A stretch of 64,000 nucleotides of DNA from Nitrosomonadales bacterium. Its GTDB lineage: Bacteria > Pseudomonadota > Gammaproteobacteria > Burkholderiales > Gallionellaceae. Under the pieces are notes generated by a model, which was not told the DNA's origin, ran no database searches, and saw only the letters and a list, made by a program, of their open reading frames with translations. The translations under genes and the position numbers were made by a program. Positions 54,749 through 63,996 of the stretch are shown here, piece by piece (position 1 is the first letter of the stretch; every line of letters starts with the position of its first letter). The stretch spans positions 124,001-188,000 of the forward strand of contig JACRME010000001.1 of the NCBI GenBank assembly GCA_016235045.1, written 5' to 3'.

Positions 54749-55372
54749 ATGGCAAAGTTCACACAAACGACGCATGCGGTATTGATGGCGACCATGATTG
54801 CAGGGCTTTCCGGTTGCGGAGAAAAGCAAGAGACACCCCCACCGGCTCCCGCCATCCCGCTCACCGTTGGCGGTTCTGCCACCGGCCTTGCCGGCGGCGA
54901 AGTAATACTCCAGCTCAACGGCGCTGACGATCTGGCCGTCAAAGCCGACGGCAAATTCAAATTTCCCAAGCCGCTGGCCAAAGGCAGCGCGTACGCCGTC
55001 ACCGTTAAAGCCGAGCCCACCTTGCCCGTCAAGCAAACGTGTACGGTCGGCGCGGGCAGCGGCAGCATCGCCGGCGCCCCGATCAACAACGTCGCCGTCA
55101 CCTGCACCACCAATACCTATGCGATCGGCGGCACCGTCTCCGGCCTTTCCGGCAAGGGCCTGATGCTTCAGCTCAATGGCGAGATCGACGTCAAGATTGC
55201 GAAGAACGGGAATTTCGTCTTCCCCGAAGTCCGCCTGCCCGACGGCGGCGACTTCAAAGTTGCCATCAAGAAAACCCCGGCCAGACAGAAATGCGTGATC
55301 GAAGCCGTCAACACGGCGCCTGACGAAAACACCCTCAACATCGTCTCCGTCACCTGCAAGAAACGCCGCTAA
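54749..55372 (+). CDS. lipoprotein with two Ig-like repeat domains
   Basis: A 207-residue lipoprotein (lipobox SGC, Cys near residue 22; AAGGAG six bases before ATG). Two repeats of about 75 residues follow, each starting IGGTVSGLSGKGLMLQLNG-like and carrying a paired Cys (QTCTVGAG ... NNVAVTCTTN, and QKCVIEAV ... IVSVTCKK). This repeat is common in multi-repeat surface proteins of proteobacteria, usually in long arrays; here only two copies sit on a lipid anchor. Function unknown. Convergent with the J-domain gene. Confidence 0.8.
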   Translation: MAKFTQTTHAVLMATMIAGLSGCGEKQETPPPAPAIPLTVGGSATGLAGGEVILQLNGADDLAVKADGKFKFPKPLAKGSAYAVTVKAEPTLPVKQTCTVGAGSGSIAGAPINNVAVTCTTNTYAIGGTVSGLSGKGLMLQLNGEIDVKIAKNGNFVFPEVRLPDGGDFKVAIKKTPARQKCVIEAVNTAPDENTLNIVSVTCKKRR

Positions 55373-55498
55373 GCACCTGCATTCCGCGAGCCTCCGGTTG
55401 TTCCCGCACGGGAGAGAATCGGGGGCTCTCTTGTGTTCCGGGTATCCCGCGCTTGATTTCCCCGATTCCGCAGCAACCCTGGCCGATACGCCGATGAG

Positions 55499-56341
55499 CT
55501 AATGCACGGAATATGACCTGGGTAACGCGACATCGGCGACCCCGTACGGCCTTTGCGTTCCCGCGCCGGACAACGAAACGCCGTCGAGTTGATTGGTGCC
55601 AATGGCGTCGTTAATCGAATTCACCACCAAGTTTTTCAGATATTGCTCGCCGTCCGCCTTGATGAGCTCGTCGTATTTTGCGCCAGCCAGCCGCTCTTCC
55701 AGTTTTTGGAGAACCAGGTCTTTCCTGGTTTCCAGGGTGCGTACCACCGTCTGCGAATCCGTCCTGCCTACGGTGACGCCCATCACCGGGATACTTAAAA
55801 CGCGCGCAGCATCCACCAGAGAAGACCCGTTCGTATCCCGCAACTCTACAGACATGTCCAGAACATACGACGGGATCGTTCTTGCAACTTCTTCGCTCGC
55901 CCTCGCGACCGCCTCTCGCGCTGAAATTCCAGGATTCGCCAAATCGGACCCGGGCGACTTGTCGCTTTTCAGCACGGACATCGCAAACAGGCTGAAACCG
56001 ATGGTCAAGGCGATCAGCAGCCACAACAGCCAGTAGGATTTTCGCTCTTCCGCAACCGGCGACCCATTGCGTGCGGATGCGGCCCTGACGCCGCTGCTCC
56101 TGTCCCGGATGGCATTCGCATAGTCTGCGGCCTGTTGCCTGAGCTTGATGTCATAGGCAGTCCGCTTGTCCGGATCGGAAAGCACCTCGTAGGCCTGAAC
56201 CACCTGCAATGCATGCGCGGCAATTTCGGCATTACCGGGATTCTTGTCGGGGTGATAACGCTGCATCAGGCTCTTGTAAGCAGCCTTGATGACCTCAGGG
56301 CTGGCGCTCTGGCTCACTTCCAGTGTTTCGTAGCAATTCAT
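55499..56341 (-). CDS. membrane-anchored J-domain protein (HPD intact)
   Basis: 280 residues. The N-terminal J domain (1-65) begins MNCYETLEVSQSASPEVIKAAYKSLMQRY and has HPD at 30-32. After a Ser/Arg linker a transmembrane helix (about 103-124, LLWLLIALTIGFSLFAM) leads to an exported domain of about 150 residues (SVELRDTNGSSLVDAARVLSIPVMG, TRKDLVLQKLEERL). The end resembles the FliL/exported helix-strand type but is not recognised. With J on the cytoplasmic side it could bring DnaK to the membrane. It shares the strand with two genes upstream, one a second J-like protein. Confidence 0.85.
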   Translation of the reverse strand: MNCYETLEVSQSASPEVIKAAYKSLMQRYHPDKNPGNAEIAAHALQVVQAYEVLSDPDKRTAYDIKLRQQAADYANAIRDRSSGVRAASARNGSPVAEERKSYWLLWLLIALTIGFSLFAMSVLKSDKSPGSDLANPGISAREAVARASEEVARTIPSYVLDMSVELRDTNGSSLVDAARVLSIPVMGVTVGRTDSQTVVRTLETRKDLVLQKLEERLAGAKYDELIKADGEQYLKNLVVNSINDAIGTNQLDGVSLSGAGTQRPYGVADVALPRSYSVH

Positions 56342-56467
56342 GAGGGATATCGGATCGCAAACGCGATTTCCATAAGCTGACGGGTGAAAAAACAAATATG
56401 CCGGATCGGTTCACACAGGCAAAGCCGGCAACGCACCGATAATGCGGCAGGAACCCGGTCCGGACTG

Positions 56468-56842
56468 CTAATCACTTTGATCCAGTCTGGAAAACGTGGT
56501 CGTCGAACCATCGGCTTCCCCGAGCCGAAACTCGGTCGGGGTTGCCGCCAAAACGGGATTGGCGTCATGCCCGACACTATGGTTAACCTTGAAGCTCCAG
56601 ATGATCTTGTCGCCCTTGTACTGCCAGATGCCGTATTGCAGCACCGCACCCTTGTCGGTCTTTATTTCCCATTCGCCATTGGCATAAAGATAAATGGGCG
56701 TCTCCAGCTTGGAGGATTTCCATTTCCCCACGAAATTCTTTTCGGTGATGCTCACGCTGTCTGAACTTGCATAGAACATTAACGAAAGCGCAACGACCAG
56801 CAAGGCAATAAACAGTTTGATATGCGCGGCAACGAAATTCAT
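56468..56842 (-). CDS. small exported lipocalin-like protein (124 aa)
   Basis: An N-terminal hydrophobic segment (KLFIALLVVALSLMFYA, residues about 9-25), an uncleaved anchor or signal. Then a beta-rich domain: KNFVGKWKSSKLETPIYLYANGEWEIKTDKG..., the shape of a lipocalin-like/DUF family that reports a formula-like W-K-S core. It lies between the two J-domain genes (17 bp after the upstream one, 126 bp before the next). Confidence 0.75.
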   Translation of the reverse strand: MNFVAAHIKLFIALLVVALSLMFYASSDSVSITEKNFVGKWKSSKLETPIYLYANGEWEIKTDKGAVLQYGIWQYKGDKIIWSFKVNHSVGHDANPVLAATPTEFRLGEADGSTTTFSRLDQSD

Positions 56843-56858
56843 GTCCCACCGGCAATGA

Positions 56859-57791
56859 TCAGCGCCGCCATCTGTTCATTTCTTCCTCAACCCGCCTGCG
56901 CTCTGCCTCTTCTTTTTCGCGCTTTTCTTCCTCCAGTTGGCGCTGTCTTTGTTCTTCCTCATACTTCGCCTGCTGCTCGGCAATGCGCAATTCTTCGGCT
57001 ATTTTTTCTCCATCCCGCCTGGAATCCTCGACAAATTGTTCGTACTTCCTCTCCTGTTCCTGTTTTGCCCTTTGCGCCTCTTCCTCGCGGCGTCTCTCCG
57101 CATCCAGCAACTCGGCCTCGCTCCTGCTTCCCGCCCGCACGCCATGTTCCTGGTAATAATCCTGCAGCATCACCTTTTCTTCGGCCTTGGCCGACTCGTT
57201 CACGACCTCTTCCGCTTTCCGGTTGACCGCCAGCATGAAAACGACCTGTATCACCATGGCAATCGCGATCAGGCTGCCGATAATCGTCAAAGCTCCCCTC
57301 AGCGGCGCCAGCATGCCGGCAAACGCTTTGATACCCTTGCTTGCGGGCGACGACGGCGTCTCCCCCTCGCCAACCCTGAGCGTCAAAGCGTTGGCTCTAA
57401 GCAATACGGCATCGGCTTTGAGCGCCAGGGCCTCGGCCTTGAGCGACATGGCTTCCGCCTTTAACGCAGCCGCATCGACCTCCGGCGCCACCGGCACCAG
57501 GCCGAGGGAGGCCGGAGCATTGGCAGGCGCGCTGAGCGACGCCAACCGGGCATCGTAAGCTGCGCGGGTTCTAGGGACGGAGAGCGTTTGAAATGCAACA
57601 TTGACCACCTTCAGCCTGCAATCGATATCTTCGCTATTGATGCCGTTTTTTTCCGATTGCAGTTGTTGGGTCTTGCGTTGAAACGCAGCCTGAATTTCCG
57701 ACTCCGAAGCATTCGGCGAGATTTCCAGAATCTCATACATCGTTTTCTTTGGCTTGTTCACGTGGCGATCCGGTTTCTTGTGCTGCCGCAT
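56859..57791 (-). CDS. degenerate J-domain protein with coiled-coil tail (no HPD)
   Basis: 310 residues. Residues 18-82 align with a J domain (MYEILEISPNASESEIQAAFQRK...RTRAAYDARL), but the HPD loop is replaced around 45-55, so it should not stimulate DnaK. An Ala/Leu/Lys repeat (LKAEALALKADAVLLRANA, 110-137), a transmembrane helix (about 167-189) and a long charged coiled coil (about 228-308, RREEEAQRAKQEQERKYEQ) follow. It heads the three-gene group that ends with the HPD-bearing J protein; J-like proteins without HPD often act as regulators of partner J proteins. Confidence 0.85.
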   Translation of the reverse strand: MRQHKKPDRHVNKPKKTMYEILEISPNASESEIQAAFQRKTQQLQSEKNGINSEDIDCRLKVVNVAFQTLSVPRTRAAYDARLASLSAPANAPASLGLVPVAPEVDAAALKAEAMSLKAEALALKADAVLLRANALTLRVGEGETPSSPASKGIKAFAGMLAPLRGALTIIGSLIAIAMVIQVVFMLAVNRKAEEVVNESAKAEEKVMLQDYYQEHGVRAGSRSEAELLDAERRREEEAQRAKQEQERKYEQFVEDSRRDGEKIAEELRIAEQQAKYEEEQRQRQLEEEKREKEEAERRRVEEEMNRWRR

Positions 57792-57929
57792 TTAAGCAGA
57801 ATTATTCCGGCTGTTCAATGCTGCATCGGCAAAGCGGCTTGAGCTGCTGCGGACACCCGGGGAAATACCCGACTAATCTCCTCGCAAAGGAGTTTCAGGC
57901 TCGCTTCGGGTGTTTCCCGACGCAGTTCC

Positions 57930-58325
57930 TCAGTGTGCGGTTTCCGGCTCGCCCTGCCACAGCATGTCGTAGCCCAATTCCTTGCTGTCCACGCACAACT
58001 TTCCCAAGGCCGCGAATTTATCCTTGAACGCCTTGTCGGCATGGGACTTTTCGTGCTGTTCGAAAGACTTCCAGTACGTCACGATCGCGATATGCTTCTC
58101 CGCCGATCTGGACGTGCTCAAAGAGCCTTCATTAGAGACGAAGCCGGAAAACTCAAACACCTGGCCGGCGATGAAGCCCCCCTTGTCGCCGCCGTAAGTG
58201 TCCTTCACGACATTGCACATCTCGGCCAGCGCCAGCTCGACTTCTTCGAACTCCACGCCCGGTTTTATCGCCGCCGTGTTGAAAAGCATTTTCGCCCCGA
58301 AAGGGATGGTGACAGGTGAGAACAT
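57930..58325 (-). CDS. small alpha-beta barrel protein (131 aa)
   Basis: From the ATG at 58325 (GGAGG seven bases upstream). The pattern KMLFNTAAIKPGVEFEEVELALAEMC, GFIAGQVFEFSGFVSNEG, KHIAIVTYWKSFEQHEKSHAD, DKFAALGKLC fits a dimeric alpha-beta barrel of the antibiotic-biosynthesis-monooxygenase (ABM) kind; catalytic role unknown. It stands alone between the J-protein group and the REP elements. Confidence 0.7.
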   Translation of the reverse strand: MFSPVTIPFGAKMLFNTAAIKPGVEFEEVELALAEMCNVVKDTYGGDKGGFIAGQVFEFSGFVSNEGSLSTSRSAEKHIAIVTYWKSFEQHEKSHADKAFKDKFAALGKLCVDSKELGYDMLWQGEPETAH

Positions 58326-58511
58326 GATATTCCTCCCGCTGAAGTTGAAATAAACACACTGCGCGTAACCGGGCATTCCCACATCCGGAACGGGCATGGG
58401 GAAATCATATCGGAGTACGGCGGCCGTTGCACCTGCGCGAGCGTCTGTCGGTGCCGTAAAAAGCGCAATCCCGCCAAGAGGAGAAAAACAGGAACCGACT
58501 GCATCCATGCT

Positions 58512-58548
58512 TGAATTTCCCCCTGCAAGTGGGAGGGAATGGGGGGGC
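58512..58548. repeat. fragment of the CCCTCCCCC-type repeat
   Basis: TTTCCCCCTGCAAGTGGGAGGGAATGGGG resembles one arm of the repeat inside mnmC (about 29.2 kb). The surrounding 58326-58675 holds no gene, only this fragment and the REP doublet. Confidence 0.5.
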
Positions 58549-58578
58549 AACCCGGATATTTCAAATGAGGCCGTTTTT

Positions 58579-58644
58579 GTAGGAGCCCGGCTTGCCGGGC
58601 GATTTTCTGCATAAACCTTATCGCGCAACAAGTTGCGCTCCTAC
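58579..58644. repeat. REP doublet (BIME-like)
   Basis: GTAGGAGC (58579-58586) and its reverse complement GCTCCTAC (58637-58644) flank two hairpins: GCCCGG-CTTG-CCGGGC and GCGCAAC-AA-GTTGCGC. This is the REP architecture of Pseudomonas-type GTAGGAGC repeats, mobilised by RAYT (TnpA-REP) enzymes. No RAYT gene is seen in the window. It lies just downstream of pepD. Confidence 0.8.
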
Positions 58645-58675
58645 CGACAGGAATTGGTTTTGTTCGCCAACCAAA

Positions 58676-60145
58676 TCAAACCTTCGCCAACACCTGCAAC
58701 ACAGCCTTCAGCAACAGCCAGCAACGCGCAACCGACTCGATCTCAACCCGTTCGCCGGGTGCATGGGCGCCGCGAATGTCGGGGCCGAAGGAAATCATGT
58801 CCAGGTGCGGATGGCTGGCGGCCAGCAGGCCGCATTCCAGTCCGGCGTGAATCACCTGCAAGCTGGCAGGCTGGCCGAATTGCTCGTTGTATACCTGCTG
58901 GCAGAGTGCCAGCAAGCGGGATGATGGGTTCGGCGTCCAACCGGGATACGCTCCGTCTTTCCATGCATGCAGCCCGTAGCTGGCTGCATGCGAAACCAGC
59001 TTGTCGGCCAACGCATCCGCGCTGCCGTCATGCAACGAGCGCACCTTGAAAGTGGCGCGGAACGAACCCTGCACCAGGTTCGCCACGCCGAGATTGTCCG
59101 ACGTATCCACCACGCCGGGAAAGGCATCGCTCATGCGCGAAACCCCGTTCGCGGCGATATCGAGAAAAGCCAGAATGCGATTGCGCTCCTCCGGCGGGAT
59201 GGCTTTGCCCACCGGCAACTCGTCCAGGTCGCAGCGAAACGACACGTTTGCATCCGCTTCCGCAAAGCGCTGCCGCCACGCCGCCAGCCGGTGCTCCACC
59301 CATTCGTCGATTCCCGACACGGCAGCGACCGGCAACGCGCACACCGCGAACGCTTCGCGCGGAATGGCGTTGCGCGCCGTGCCGCCCTTGAACTCGATCA
59401 GGCGCACATCGGTATGGGCGGCCAGATCGCGCAGCGCCTCCGCCAGCAGCTTGATCGCATTGCCGCGCCCGAGATGGATATCGATGCCGGAGTGTCCGCC
59501 GCGCAGCCCGGATACATCAAAACGCAGGATCGCAAGGTCCGGCGTCACCTCCTCCCGACCGCAATCGTGCTGCAACTCCACATCCACCCCGCCGGCGCAC
59601 CCCAGATAGAAATGCCCCCACTCCTCCGTATCCAGATTGATCAGCCGCTTGCCCTGCAGCGTACCGGGCGCAAGTCCGCGCGCACCGTCCATGCCGGACT
59701 CCTCGTTGACGGTAAGCAGCACTTCCAGCGGCGGATGGAGCAGGCCCGGTGCATCGAGCGCGGCCAGCGCCAGCGCAACGCCAATGCCATTGTCGGCGCC
59801 CAGCGTCGTGTCCTCCGCCACCACCCATCCGTCGCGCACCCGCGCAGCAATCGGGTCGCGCCCGAAATCATGCCGGGTTCCCGCGTTGGCCTGACACACC
59901 ATGTCGAGATGGCCTTGCAGGATCACGCCGGACGCGGACTCGCAGCCGTGGCTGGCCGGTTTCTTCAGGATCAGGTTGCCTGCGCCATCCACAACGGTGC
60001 CGATTCCATGCGCCTGCGCCCACTCGATCAGATGCGCGCGCAACGCCGCTTCATGCAGCGATGGGCGCGGAATCGCGCACAGCGTGGCGAAGTGCGACCA
60101 AACAGAATGGGGCTGGAGTGCTTGCAGAAGAGTGTCTGTTGTCAT
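58676..60145 (-). CDS. pepD: aminoacyl-histidine dipeptidase (PepD)
   Basis: A 489-residue M20-family zinc dipeptidase cleaving Xaa-His and related dipeptides. VILQGHLDMVCQ (zinc His), ADNGIGVALALAAL (bridging Asp), TVNEESGMDGARGL (catalytic Glu) and GIDIHLGRGNAIKLLAEAL are present in order, with a lid domain between. It runs alone on the minus strand; the upstream 160 bp have no obvious promoter. Confidence 0.95.
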   Translation of the reverse strand: MTTDTLLQALQPHSVWSHFATLCAIPRPSLHEAALRAHLIEWAQAHGIGTVVDGAGNLILKKPASHGCESASGVILQGHLDMVCQANAGTRHDFGRDPIAARVRDGWVVAEDTTLGADNGIGVALALAALDAPGLLHPPLEVLLTVNEESGMDGARGLAPGTLQGKRLINLDTEEWGHFYLGCAGGVDVELQHDCGREEVTPDLAILRFDVSGLRGGHSGIDIHLGRGNAIKLLAEALRDLAAHTDVRLIEFKGGTARNAIPREAFAVCALPVAAVSGIDEWVEHRLAAWRQRFAEADANVSFRCDLDELPVGKAIPPEERNRILAFLDIAANGVSRMSDAFPGVVDTSDNLGVANLVQGSFRATFKVRSLHDGSADALADKLVSHAASYGLHAWKDGAYPGWTPNPSSRLLALCQQVYNEQFGQPASLQVIHAGLECGLLAASHPHLDMISFGPDIRGAHAPGERVEIESVARCWLLLKAVLQVLAKV

Positions 60146-60305
60146 CGAAGTGGTGTTGCGGCGAGCGGGCGTGCGCTGCGGATTTTATCCCATCGATGCG
60201 AACATCAAGACCGCGCGGAATAAATCCGGATTTGAGTGCTGTTGCACGCCAAGCCGGTGGCGGCGGCGAATACTTCGTTGCGAACCATTCGCCGCCGGAA
60301 AACGA

Positions 60306-60731
60306 TCAGTTGTTCTTCGCGCCCTGCTTGACCCAATTCTTCAGCAGGGTGATGTATTGGGGACTCAATGTACCGGACTCATTCAACCCTGCCGGCATCT
60401 TCAGTCCCTTGTTGGTGCCGGTGAGCAGCTTGGTGAAGGTACTTGCCTCGCTGTTGCCGGGTATGACGACCGGACCGAACACGGTGCCCTTCATCAATTT
60501 TTCATAGGATGTCAGATCCAGGCCGCTTTTCAGAACTCCTTTTCCACCCGGAGAGTGGCAGTTCACACAATGGTCATACAGGATGGGCTGCACGTCATTC
60601 TTGAAGCTCACCTCGCTCTTGTTTGAAGCCTTGATGGCGTCTTGCGCCGCCGACAGCGTGGTTTCGTCGGCAATTGCGTTGAGGGAAAGTGCTGCCATCA
60701 AAATGCTGCACGACATTATTATCGTTTTCAT
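60306..60731 (-). CDS. mono-haem periplasmic cytochrome c domain protein
   Basis: A 141-residue exported protein: signal peptide (about 1-21), one CVNCH at 55-59 within SFKNDVQPILYDHCVNCHSPGGKG, and a C-terminal NWVKQGAKNN. The layout fits the planctomycete-type cytochrome C (PSCyt1-like) domain. Likely a periplasmic electron carrier; partner unknown. The start at 60731 is chosen for the signal peptide. The gap 60732-60990 has nothing else I can name. Confidence 0.85.
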   Translation of the reverse strand: MKTIIMSCSILMAALSLNAIADETTLSAAQDAIKASNKSEVSFKNDVQPILYDHCVNCHSPGGKGVLKSGLDLTSYEKLMKGTVFGPVVIPGNSEASTFTKLLTGTNKGLKMPAGLNESGTLSPQYITLLKNWVKQGAKNN

Positions 60732-60990
60732 AATTACCCCCGAAAGTTGTGACCCGAACGCTTTGATATTACCTCGACAGTATCGGAAGAACCTTGTGGC
60801 TGCAGCGGATCGGTTACCGCTCCAACCCGCTCTTGCTCCAAAAAAATCGCCAAGGAGCCTCACCGATACTTCGATTTCATATTACGCAACCCGCTTGATA
60901 TAAACAAGGAACAGCCCTTGATTCAGCAAGGATATATGCGCTTCGATCAGTCCGTGGAAATGAGAAAAACGAAGGCTCGTGCAGGCCGCA

Positions 60991-62883
60991 TCATTTGCGC
61001 CACTTGTCCAGCAATTTCCCCGCTTCCTGTTTCAGCTTCTGCTTCTCGGCGTCCACCGCGGCGTTCTTGCGCTGGTCCAGTTCGCTGCGCGCGCCGTCCA
61101 GTTCGGCGCGCAGCTTGTCGAGCTGCGCCTTGCGCTCGGCCAGCTGGGATTTGTAGCGCGCTTCGAGTTCGCCCTGCCGCGCAAGCAAGCGTTGCTTCTG
61201 CCCGCCGATCCTGTCGTTGACCAGGTTCTCGATGCGCTTGCGCGCCTCATCCATCTTCGCTTGCAGGTAACGGCCCATGCCCTTCGCCAGCGCCTCGGCC
61301 AGATTGGTGGACAGCTTCCACTCCAGGTCGCTCCAGCTACCGCTCACGCGCGCATCCAGGCTCACCGTGTTCAATCCGGCGACCGAGGCCGCCATCATCT
61401 CGCGCACCACGGCTGTCTTGGAGCCGGTCTCGAACGCCGTATCGTTGAAGCGGTTGGACAGGCGCATGTCCACCTTCTCGCCGCGCAGTTCGGCAACGAA
61501 GCCGCTCGACGCTGTTGCTTTGGCGAATCCCAGCGTCACGTTCTCGCTGTTCACCAGCGAGCGTCCGGCCACCGCATAGCGCCCCACTTCCAGATTCAGG
61601 CGTTCGGCCGGTTCCGCCGTGCGGTGGTCGACGACCAGCTCGGCCTTGACGCCGGTGACGCCCTGCTGCGGGAAGTCGCCCTTGAGGGTCGCGACCAGCG
61701 GACGACCGACCAGTTGCTGGTCGGTCGCCACATCCCGTATCTCGCCGGAGAGACCGCGCTCGCCGGACAGGCGCGAGGTGAGCAGCGCCCGCCGCAGCCA
61801 GAAGGCCGGATAACCCTTGGGCTTGCCGAAGGCATAATCGCGTCCCTTGCGGCTCTTGCTTGCCGCGGGCTTGGCCTTGTTCCCTGCGCTCCTGGCGGGA
61901 ATGTATTGCCGCGCCTGGTTCATGTAGCCGCGGGCCTGCTGCAACTGGCCCAGCACGTCCATGCCGAACAGCGCGCGCGACAGCGTGGCGGTATCCAGCG
62001 ACGGCAGATGCATGCGCGCCTGCAGGCCGCGCACATCGTCGCGCACGACCTTGTCGAGATCGCCCAGCGAACCGCGCAACGCGCCCATGTCCCCGGTCAA
62101 CTTCGTACCCGCCTCGCCGACCGGTCTGGATTTGGCATCGAACTCGTCGCGGATGGATTGCAGTTCTTTCACCGACGCCTGCAGTTGCGCCGCATCCTTG
62201 AAGTCCTTGAGCTGCACCTTGGCCAGACGGTCGCGCAGCGCCTTGAAGTCCTCGCCCTTGGGCAAGGCATCCATGCGTTCGCGCCACTGCTGCTCGGTCT
62301 CGTCCAGCGACTTCTGTATGCCGTCGAGATAGGCGCTGCTCTTCAGGTCTTCGCCCGCCACCTTGATCTGCTCCGATGCACTCGTTCCGGCGGCGATCGC
62401 GGCAAGGTCGCCCACCACGTTGCCGGAGAACTCCTCCTTCATCTGCGCCAGCATCCTGTCGGTGGCGCTCGGGCCGTCTTCCTGCTCCGGCTCCGGCGGC
62501 AGCACGTATCCGGCGCGCTGGCGCGGCGTGTCGACCTGCACGTCCTCGATGGCCGCCTCCTCGATCATCACCTTGCCGCGCAGCAGCGCATCCCACAGCA
62601 TGCGGAAGCGGATCTCGCCGACCTGCAGGCGGTTGCGTTCGGGCTGTGCGGGATTGGTCATCTGCACATCGGCGATGAGCACCGATGCGTCGAACACGCT
62701 GGTGTTCAAACGACCGATGTTCACCTCGGCGCCGTTGGCCTGCCCGGCGGCATATTCGATGCTGCGACGCAGGTGCGTATCGAAGAACAGCGAGAAATAC
62801 AGCACGATGACGCCGACCACGATCAGCATCGGGATAACGGCCTCGAAGCGTATCGGCCCCTGCTGCTTCACCGGTTTATCCAT
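60991..62883 (-). CDS. TIGR03545 family protein
   Basis: A 630-residue protein with one N-terminal transmembrane helix (FEAVIPMLIVVGVIVLYFSLFF) then a large periplasmic, AsmA-like beta region (VNIGRLNTSVFDASVLIADVQMTNP, RNRLQVGEIRFRMLWDALLRGKVMIEEAAIEDVQVDTP). A coiled-coil middle and end follow (RKNAAVDAEKQKLKQEAGKLLDKWRK). TIGR03545 is always found with TIGR03546, present just upstream with an 8-bp overlap. Role unknown; envelope or lipid-transport assembly is a guess from the AsmA-like start. Start codon taken at MDKPVK (62883); 62895 and 62904 are alternatives. Confidence 0.85.
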   Translation of the reverse strand: MDKPVKQQGPIRFEAVIPMLIVVGVIVLYFSLFFDTHLRRSIEYAAGQANGAEVNIGRLNTSVFDASVLIADVQMTNPAQPERNRLQVGEIRFRMLWDALLRGKVMIEEAAIEDVQVDTPRQRAGYVLPPEPEQEDGPSATDRMLAQMKEEFSGNVVGDLAAIAAGTSASEQIKVAGEDLKSSAYLDGIQKSLDETEQQWRERMDALPKGEDFKALRDRLAKVQLKDFKDAAQLQASVKELQSIRDEFDAKSRPVGEAGTKLTGDMGALRGSLGDLDKVVRDDVRGLQARMHLPSLDTATLSRALFGMDVLGQLQQARGYMNQARQYIPARSAGNKAKPAASKSRKGRDYAFGKPKGYPAFWLRRALLTSRLSGERGLSGEIRDVATDQQLVGRPLVATLKGDFPQQGVTGVKAELVVDHRTAEPAERLNLEVGRYAVAGRSLVNSENVTLGFAKATASSGFVAELRGEKVDMRLSNRFNDTAFETGSKTAVVREMMAASVAGLNTVSLDARVSGSWSDLEWKLSTNLAEALAKGMGRYLQAKMDEARKRIENLVNDRIGGQKQRLLARQGELEARYKSQLAERKAQLDKLRAELDGARSELDQRKNAAVDAEKQKLKQEAGKLLDKWRK

Positions 62884-63400
62884 GGAGCTTGTCATAGGTC
62901 GCATACCATTTGAAGAACGTTGTGCCGCTCCACAGTTTCCAGAACGGGCTGCTCCTGAAGCGTGCCACCACCTTCACGCGATAGGCCACGATCAGGCGTT
63001 TGCTGGCAAAGAACACCGGCAGCGCCAACAGGATGCTGATCGCACCCGCGCCCATCACCACGCTGTTGTAAAAGCGCGTGAGCGGGACCAGCGGCATGTT
63101 GTACAGGGTGGTGAACAGCGGTTGCAGCGACTCGGCCTCAAGGATGGCCGAACCGACCAGATGCGAGACCGGATCGAACAGCCACGCCACCAGCGCGAAG
63201 AAGAACGCCGAGGTCAGCGCGGCGCCGATCTGGATGCGGAACAGGAACATGCACACGAACACCAACAAAGCCTGCAGGGACAGCATCGGCGCGAAGCCGA
63301 GGATCAGGCCGCAGGCCACGCCTGCCGCGATCTGGTTGGTGCCGGTGTCGGAATTGAGCAGGCGCACCAGCGCGAACAATTGTTTGAGCAACAGGGTCAT
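62876..63400 (-). CDS. TIGR03546 family membrane protein
   Basis: A 174-residue DUF2062-like inner-membrane protein with about three transmembrane helices. TNQIAAGVACGLILGFAPMLSLQALLVFV is the family signature, then IQIGAALTSAFFFALVAWLFDPVSHLVG. It overlaps its partner gene (TIGR03545) by 8 bp. Confidence 0.88.
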   Translation of the reverse strand: MTLLLKQLFALVRLLNSDTGTNQIAAGVACGLILGFAPMLSLQALLVFVCMFLFRIQIGAALTSAFFFALVAWLFDPVSHLVGSAILEAESLQPLFTTLYNMPLVPLTRFYNSVVMGAGAISILLALPVFFASKRLIVAYRVKVVARFRSSPFWKLWSGTTFFKWYATYDKLHG

Positions 63401-63516
63401 CGAACAACACTCCCGAAAGTTGGTGGCGTGATTCTAATCGCAGGGACGGGAAAAGACATCCTGCAGCGGCACATGTGCGGCATCGCTTGCCGGCGACGGC
63501 GGGCCATCCTCGAACG

Positions 63517-63996
63517 TCAATCGGACGGCTCAAGCAATTCGTAAGCGCCCGTGTTCACGGTGAGATTGTCGCCCATCAACAAACAGTCGAAAAACTGGAC
63601 CCCGATATACATTCCCGCTTCGTTTTTCGAAGTCACGCCGATGCTGACCATCTGCCTGCCACCGACATCCTTGACCGCCACCCATTTCCTGGTGCCGGAC
63701 AACAGCCTGGTGGTGGATGGGTCGGGAAAGCGCGCAGTGGTATTCACATGACTGAAGCAGGCCTGCGTGGCGGGATCGGGCGAGCGCATGGCCGGCATGT
63801 CTTTTGTGTAGGCCTCGCCGGCGGGCGAAGAATTTGCCTGTTGTTGCGCGGACGCGTCTTCGGTTGCGCCCGCCGGCCCGCAAGGTTTGTCCGAGAACGC
63901 ATAGTATCCATTCGCGTCCTGGCATCTGTACCGCTCCGCATGGACGGCACCGGACAGGGTGGTTAACGCCAGCAACAACAGCAGCTTTCGATTCAT
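63517..63996 (-). CDS. DUF4124-containing exported protein
   Basis: 159 residues: signal peptide ending VHAE, then a DUF4124 segment (RYRCQDANGYYAFSDKPCG) with its pair of cysteines. A disordered Gln/Ser linker and a C-terminal beta domain (KWVAVKDVGGRQMVSIGVTSKNEAGMYIGVQFFDC) follow. DUF4124 proteins are common periplasmic proteins of proteobacteria without known function. The gene is complete; its start is 5 bases from the window edge. Confidence 0.8.
   Translation of the reverse strand: MNRKLLLLLALTTLSGAVHAERYRCQDANGYYAFSDKPCGPAGATEDASAQQQANSSPAGEAYTKDMPAMRSPDPATQACFSHVNTTARFPDPSTTRLLSGTRKWVAVKDVGGRQMVSIGVTSKNEAGMYIGVQFFDCLLMGDNLTVNTGAYELLEPSD

Noticed and set aside
60979-62913. Plus-strand open frame of 644 codons opposite the TIGR03545 gene
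   Set aside because: His/Leu/Ala/Arg-rich shadow translation, no motif.
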